From assembly GCF_050717635.1 (NCBI RefSeq), contig NZ_JBOITO010000010.1, positions 124,001 to 188,000 on the forward strand: a stretch of DNA of 64,000 bases. Direction: 5' to 3'. Of this stretch, positions 61,599 through 64,000 are shown piece by piece. Origin of the DNA: Clostridium_AD sp050717635 (lineage in GTDB: Bacteria; Bacillota; Clostridia; Clostridiales; Clostridiaceae). Numbering within the stretch: the stretch's first letter is position 1; the number at the start of each line of letters is the position of its first letter. The position numbers were made by a program, and so were the translations under genes. Below the pieces are notes generated by a model. It saw only the letters and a list, made by a program, of their open reading frames with translations. It ran no database searches and was not told where the DNA came from.

Positions 61599-63107
61599 TT
61601 ATATACCCATACTGGATATTAATTTATTACCATTTTCTTTTAATATTCTAAGTCTATTTATTTCTCTATCATGTAATTGCTTAAAATTATCATAACTCTC
61701 AAAACATAAATCTCTACTAATAATTTCTAAATCATTGCTGACATTCATTATTAAAAATGCAGAATAACAGTCTCTTTGAATACCAATAGAAACATCCCAT
61801 CTATCCTTCAATTCTTTTTTTATGTATTCATCAGTAAAATGATTGTACTGACTAGCCTTCACTTTATGTGTATTTATTTTCAATATTTCCAGTTCATCAT
61901 ATTTAAGTTTTCTATTAATTATCTCTATTAATTTAGAAGGTGCTTTATTGGATAAGGATTTACCAAATCTTTTCTTCTTATTAAATTTACCAGTCCTCTC
62001 ATTAATAGTGGTTTTCTTACTTCTTTTTTGTAATCCTTTAAAATTCATGTTTTCAACTAAGATTCTATCACCTAATGAAATTATATAATTTGCCAACTTC
62101 TCGTGGGATTGTTTTCTAATATCAGTTTGTTTCCTTTGAACATCCTTTAATTCCATTTGAGTTTTAATATATTTTTTAGACTTAACCCATATTAATTTCT
62201 CTTTCTTTCCATTAATTACAATACCAAGTTTTATAGTTCCATCACTATTGTAATTATTCAGATTATTAGCACGTCTTTGCCTATCTAATTTTCTTGATAA
62301 TTTAGTTTTTATATCCTGAATGTTATTAATCTCAGGACATAATTCTAATAATTTAACATCATATTTGCTAGATATTGCAATTGTTTGAGTTCCTATATCT
62401 ATTAAAGCATTACCTATCCCGATACTTCTTTTTACATAACCATTTTCTTTATTATATTTTACTGGCGGTATACCCTCCATTATTAATTGCACATAGTACT
62501 TATATTTACCACGAATAAATTTTCTTATTAGCCTACAATACTTAATTCTATCTTGAATAGCTTTTTGAGCATAAATATCATTATATTTTATAATTATTGG
62601 AAGTTTTAATCCATTCCATTTACCTTCAACACTTCTTAATTCATCATATTTGATAAAATTAACCCTTTGTGCATCTTTAAATATTAGCTTTTCTAATGCT
62701 TTAGAGGCTCTACTTGCTAATGCTTGAGCAGTTTTATTATCTATATTCTTATTAAATGGCTTATACATTGGTGTCATGTAATTTATAAGTGAATATTCAT
62801 TAATGCCGTATCCTCCTAATAAATCAGTTAACTCTTTGTATTTTTGTTTTCTTAGTTCTTCATTTATTTTAGATTTTTTACTCTCTTCATCTTTAAAATA
62901 TAATTTATTAATTTCTGCTAATTCTTTTCTTATTTTTTTATATACTTTCAATTCACTTAAAGCATTAAATTTCTTTAACCCTAGCCCTAAAATAGCATTG
63001 TAAAGTTTTCTACATATTTCAAATCTTTTATTTAAGATTATTTCGTCTCTATTATTTGTATCTAAACAAAGAGTTAAAACATAATTAGGAGTTGTTTGTT
63101 TTGTCAA
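61599..63107 (-). CDS. tnpB: TnpB-like RuvC nuclease without a zinc ribbon
   Basis: This 502-residue protein has the RuvC fold of the TnpB/Cas12 family. The catalytic residues appear as D237 in ALIDIGTQTIA, E352 in ILVENMNFKGLQKRSKK and D446 in QRDCYSAFLI. The usual C-x2-C zinc ribbon between the last two is missing. Instead THKVKASQYNHFTDEY is present. No TnpA (Y1 transposase) gene is nearby. A TTG start follows GAGGTG. Its upstream end abuts the decayed group II intron reverse transcriptase. It may be a domesticated or transposon-borne RNA-guided nuclease. Confidence 0.75.
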   Translation of the reverse strand: MTKQTTPNYVLTLCLDTNNRDEIILNKRFEICRKLYNAILGLGLKKFNALSELKVYKKIRKELAEINKLYFKDEESKKSKINEELRKQKYKELTDLLGGYGINEYSLINYMTPMYKPFNKNIDNKTAQALASRASKALEKLIFKDAQRVNFIKYDELRSVEGKWNGLKLPIIIKYNDIYAQKAIQDRIKYCRLIRKFIRGKYKYYVQLIMEGIPPVKYNKENGYVKRSIGIGNALIDIGTQTIAISSKYDVKLLELCPEINNIQDIKTKLSRKLDRQRRANNLNNYNSDGTIKLGIVINGKKEKLIWVKSKKYIKTQMELKDVQRKQTDIRKQSHEKLANYIISLGDRILVENMNFKGLQKRSKKTTINERTGKFNKKKRFGKSLSNKAPSKLIEIINRKLKYDELEILKINTHKVKASQYNHFTDEYIKKELKDRWDVSIGIQRDCYSAFLIMNVSNDLEIISRDLCFESYDNFKQLHDREINRLRILKENGNKLISSMGI

Positions 63108-63164
63108 CGAATATTCACCTCGCTTTCTTATTTTTTCTTTTGACCATTTATATATTCCTTTATA

Positions 63165-64000
63165 TCTTCTTTTTCATTTTACTACTGCTTTTTGGGTCAT
63201 TCAACTATTACATACAAGTTTTTTCCCTTTATTTACAACATTTAACCTAAACCCTAAAAACTCTGTTCGACCTTTTCTTACATTAGTTATCTTGGATTTT
63301 GTTGGACTTATATCTAAGTCCAATCTCTCCTTTAACCATGTTTTAACTGCACTATATGCTTTCTGAGCAGTTTTATATTTATCTGATTGAAATGCGTAAT
63401 CATATTTTGTTTTAAATGTTTCCCATTGAGAACTTATCCACCAATCTAGTTCATTAAGTACAACGTTCGACAATAACGGACTTATTAAACCCCCTTGAGT
63501 TGTTCCTTTTGTTGGTATTCCTTCACCCTCAATTTCAGATTCTAGAATTTTTCCAATTATACTTAACAGTTGTTTATCCTCTATCCCCATATTCCATAAT
63601 TGTTTCTTTAACTTATTATGATTGACATTGTCAAAAAAACCTTTTATATCAATATCTACAACGTAATGTAGTCCATTACGGTTCATCAAAGACATACATC
63701 TTGCGATTGTATTCTCTGTAGACCTATTCGGTCTGAATCCATAACTGTGTTTATGGAATTTGGCTTCACATATGGGTTCTAATATCTGTTTAATACATTG
63801 TTGAATAACCCTATCATCTATACATGGAATTCCTAAGGGTCTAGTTTTTCCATCACCTTTTGGAATCTCAACTCTTCTTACACTTTCAGGAAAATAATTA
63901 TTAAATTTAATTCCATCACAACTCATCTTGTATAAATCATCGAATGTTTCTTGCATATTATAATATTCATTATTTCTTAGTTTTTGTTTTTTCTTTAATA
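63165..64000 (-). pseudogene. Group II intron reverse transcriptase, decayed, 5' end beyond window
   Basis: The frame enters from beyond the window (KLRNNEYYNMQETFDDLYK is the usual intron RT start region) and continues RRVEIPKGDGKTRPLGIPC, YGFRPNRSTENTIARCMS, VVDIDIKGFFDNVNHNKL and TTQGGLISPLLSNVVLNELD. Two parts are lost in frame: about 60 residues after IKFNN, and the YADD catalytic segment between TFKTKYDYAFQSD and AYSAVKTWLKERL. After LVCNS a stop replaces the usual histidine, and MTQKAV continues to further stops. The thumb and maturase parts are absent. The enzyme cannot be active. Confidence 0.82.

Noticed and set aside
61599..64000. Reverse transcriptase plus nuclease as a joint defence system
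   Set aside because: The RT lacks its catalytic YADD segment and has stops, so an active two-gene system is not supported.
1..64000. CRISPR array, tRNA or rRNA genes
   Set aside because: No regularly spaced direct repeats with unique spacers, and no cloverleaf or rRNA-like sequence, were seen.

Overview
The window is AT-rich Gram-positive DNA, apparently from a Clostridium sensu stricto-like anaerobe. The evidence is AGGAGG-type ribosome binding sites, Firmicutes-type riboswitches, rubrerythrin and rubredoxin, an ECF sigma factor with a type I signal peptidase, and protein sequences of clostridial character. Nearly all genes lie on the minus strand. The species cannot be fixed from the sequence alone.

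Positions 1 to about 34,050 form a phosphorus-scavenging island. It begins with 2-aminoethylphosphonate (AEP) use: phnW, running off the left edge, and a binding protein, fused permease and ATPase, with a divergent DeoR regulator. A PAP2 phosphatase, a broken phoH, a small unknown gene, a zinc-dependent phospholipase C-like protein, an EAL/GGDEF c-di-GMP protein and a 5'-nucleotidase-like HAD phosphatase follow. Next come remnants of divergent ppk and ppx, an HD protein, and the operon pstS-pstC-pstA-chemoreceptor-pstB-phoU. After a fluoride-riboswitch antiporter and a SulP transporter comes a C-P lyase locus: phnF, phnG-H-I-J-K-M, a hexapeptide transferase, phnL, a PHP phosphoesterase, phnD, phnC and two phnE genes. 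At least seven promoters in this region (AEP operon, PAP2, EAL/GGDEF, nucleotidase, pst, phnD, phnG) carry TTAACA-like hexamers repeated with an exact 11-bp period. This is the expected layout of PhoP boxes and points to one phosphate-starvation regulon that also includes a chemoreceptor and c-di-GMP turnover.

Positions 34,100 to 41,650 hold metalloid and redox functions: two ArsP-like half permeases, an arsenic operon (arsC, arsR, acr3) ending in collapsed arsD and arsA remnants, a CcdA/thioredoxin pair, an orphan C39-like cysteine-protease-fold protein, and a thioredoxin-like protein, permease and ArsR set.

Positions 41,650 to 58,100 hold mixed metabolism and accessory genes: rubrerythrin, an alanine/sodium symporter, metNIQ behind two tandem SAM riboswitches, a GH36 alpha-galactosidase, a D-cysteine desulfhydrase-like enzyme, rubredoxin, an NhaC antiporter, small secreted and membrane proteins, and an ECF sigma/membrane protein/signal peptidase operon. 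A GC-rich palindromic repeat of about 27 bp occurs at six places here, five of them just after the stop codon of a minus-strand gene. Several genes survive only as their two ends joined together.

Positions 58,200 to 64,000 hold folA-thyA, a DUF362 ferredoxin-like protein, a truncated HDOD protein, a TnpB-like RuvC nuclease gene with a folded right end, and a decayed group II intron reverse transcriptase that has lost its catalytic YADD segment and runs off the right edge. No rRNA, tRNA or CRISPR array was seen.
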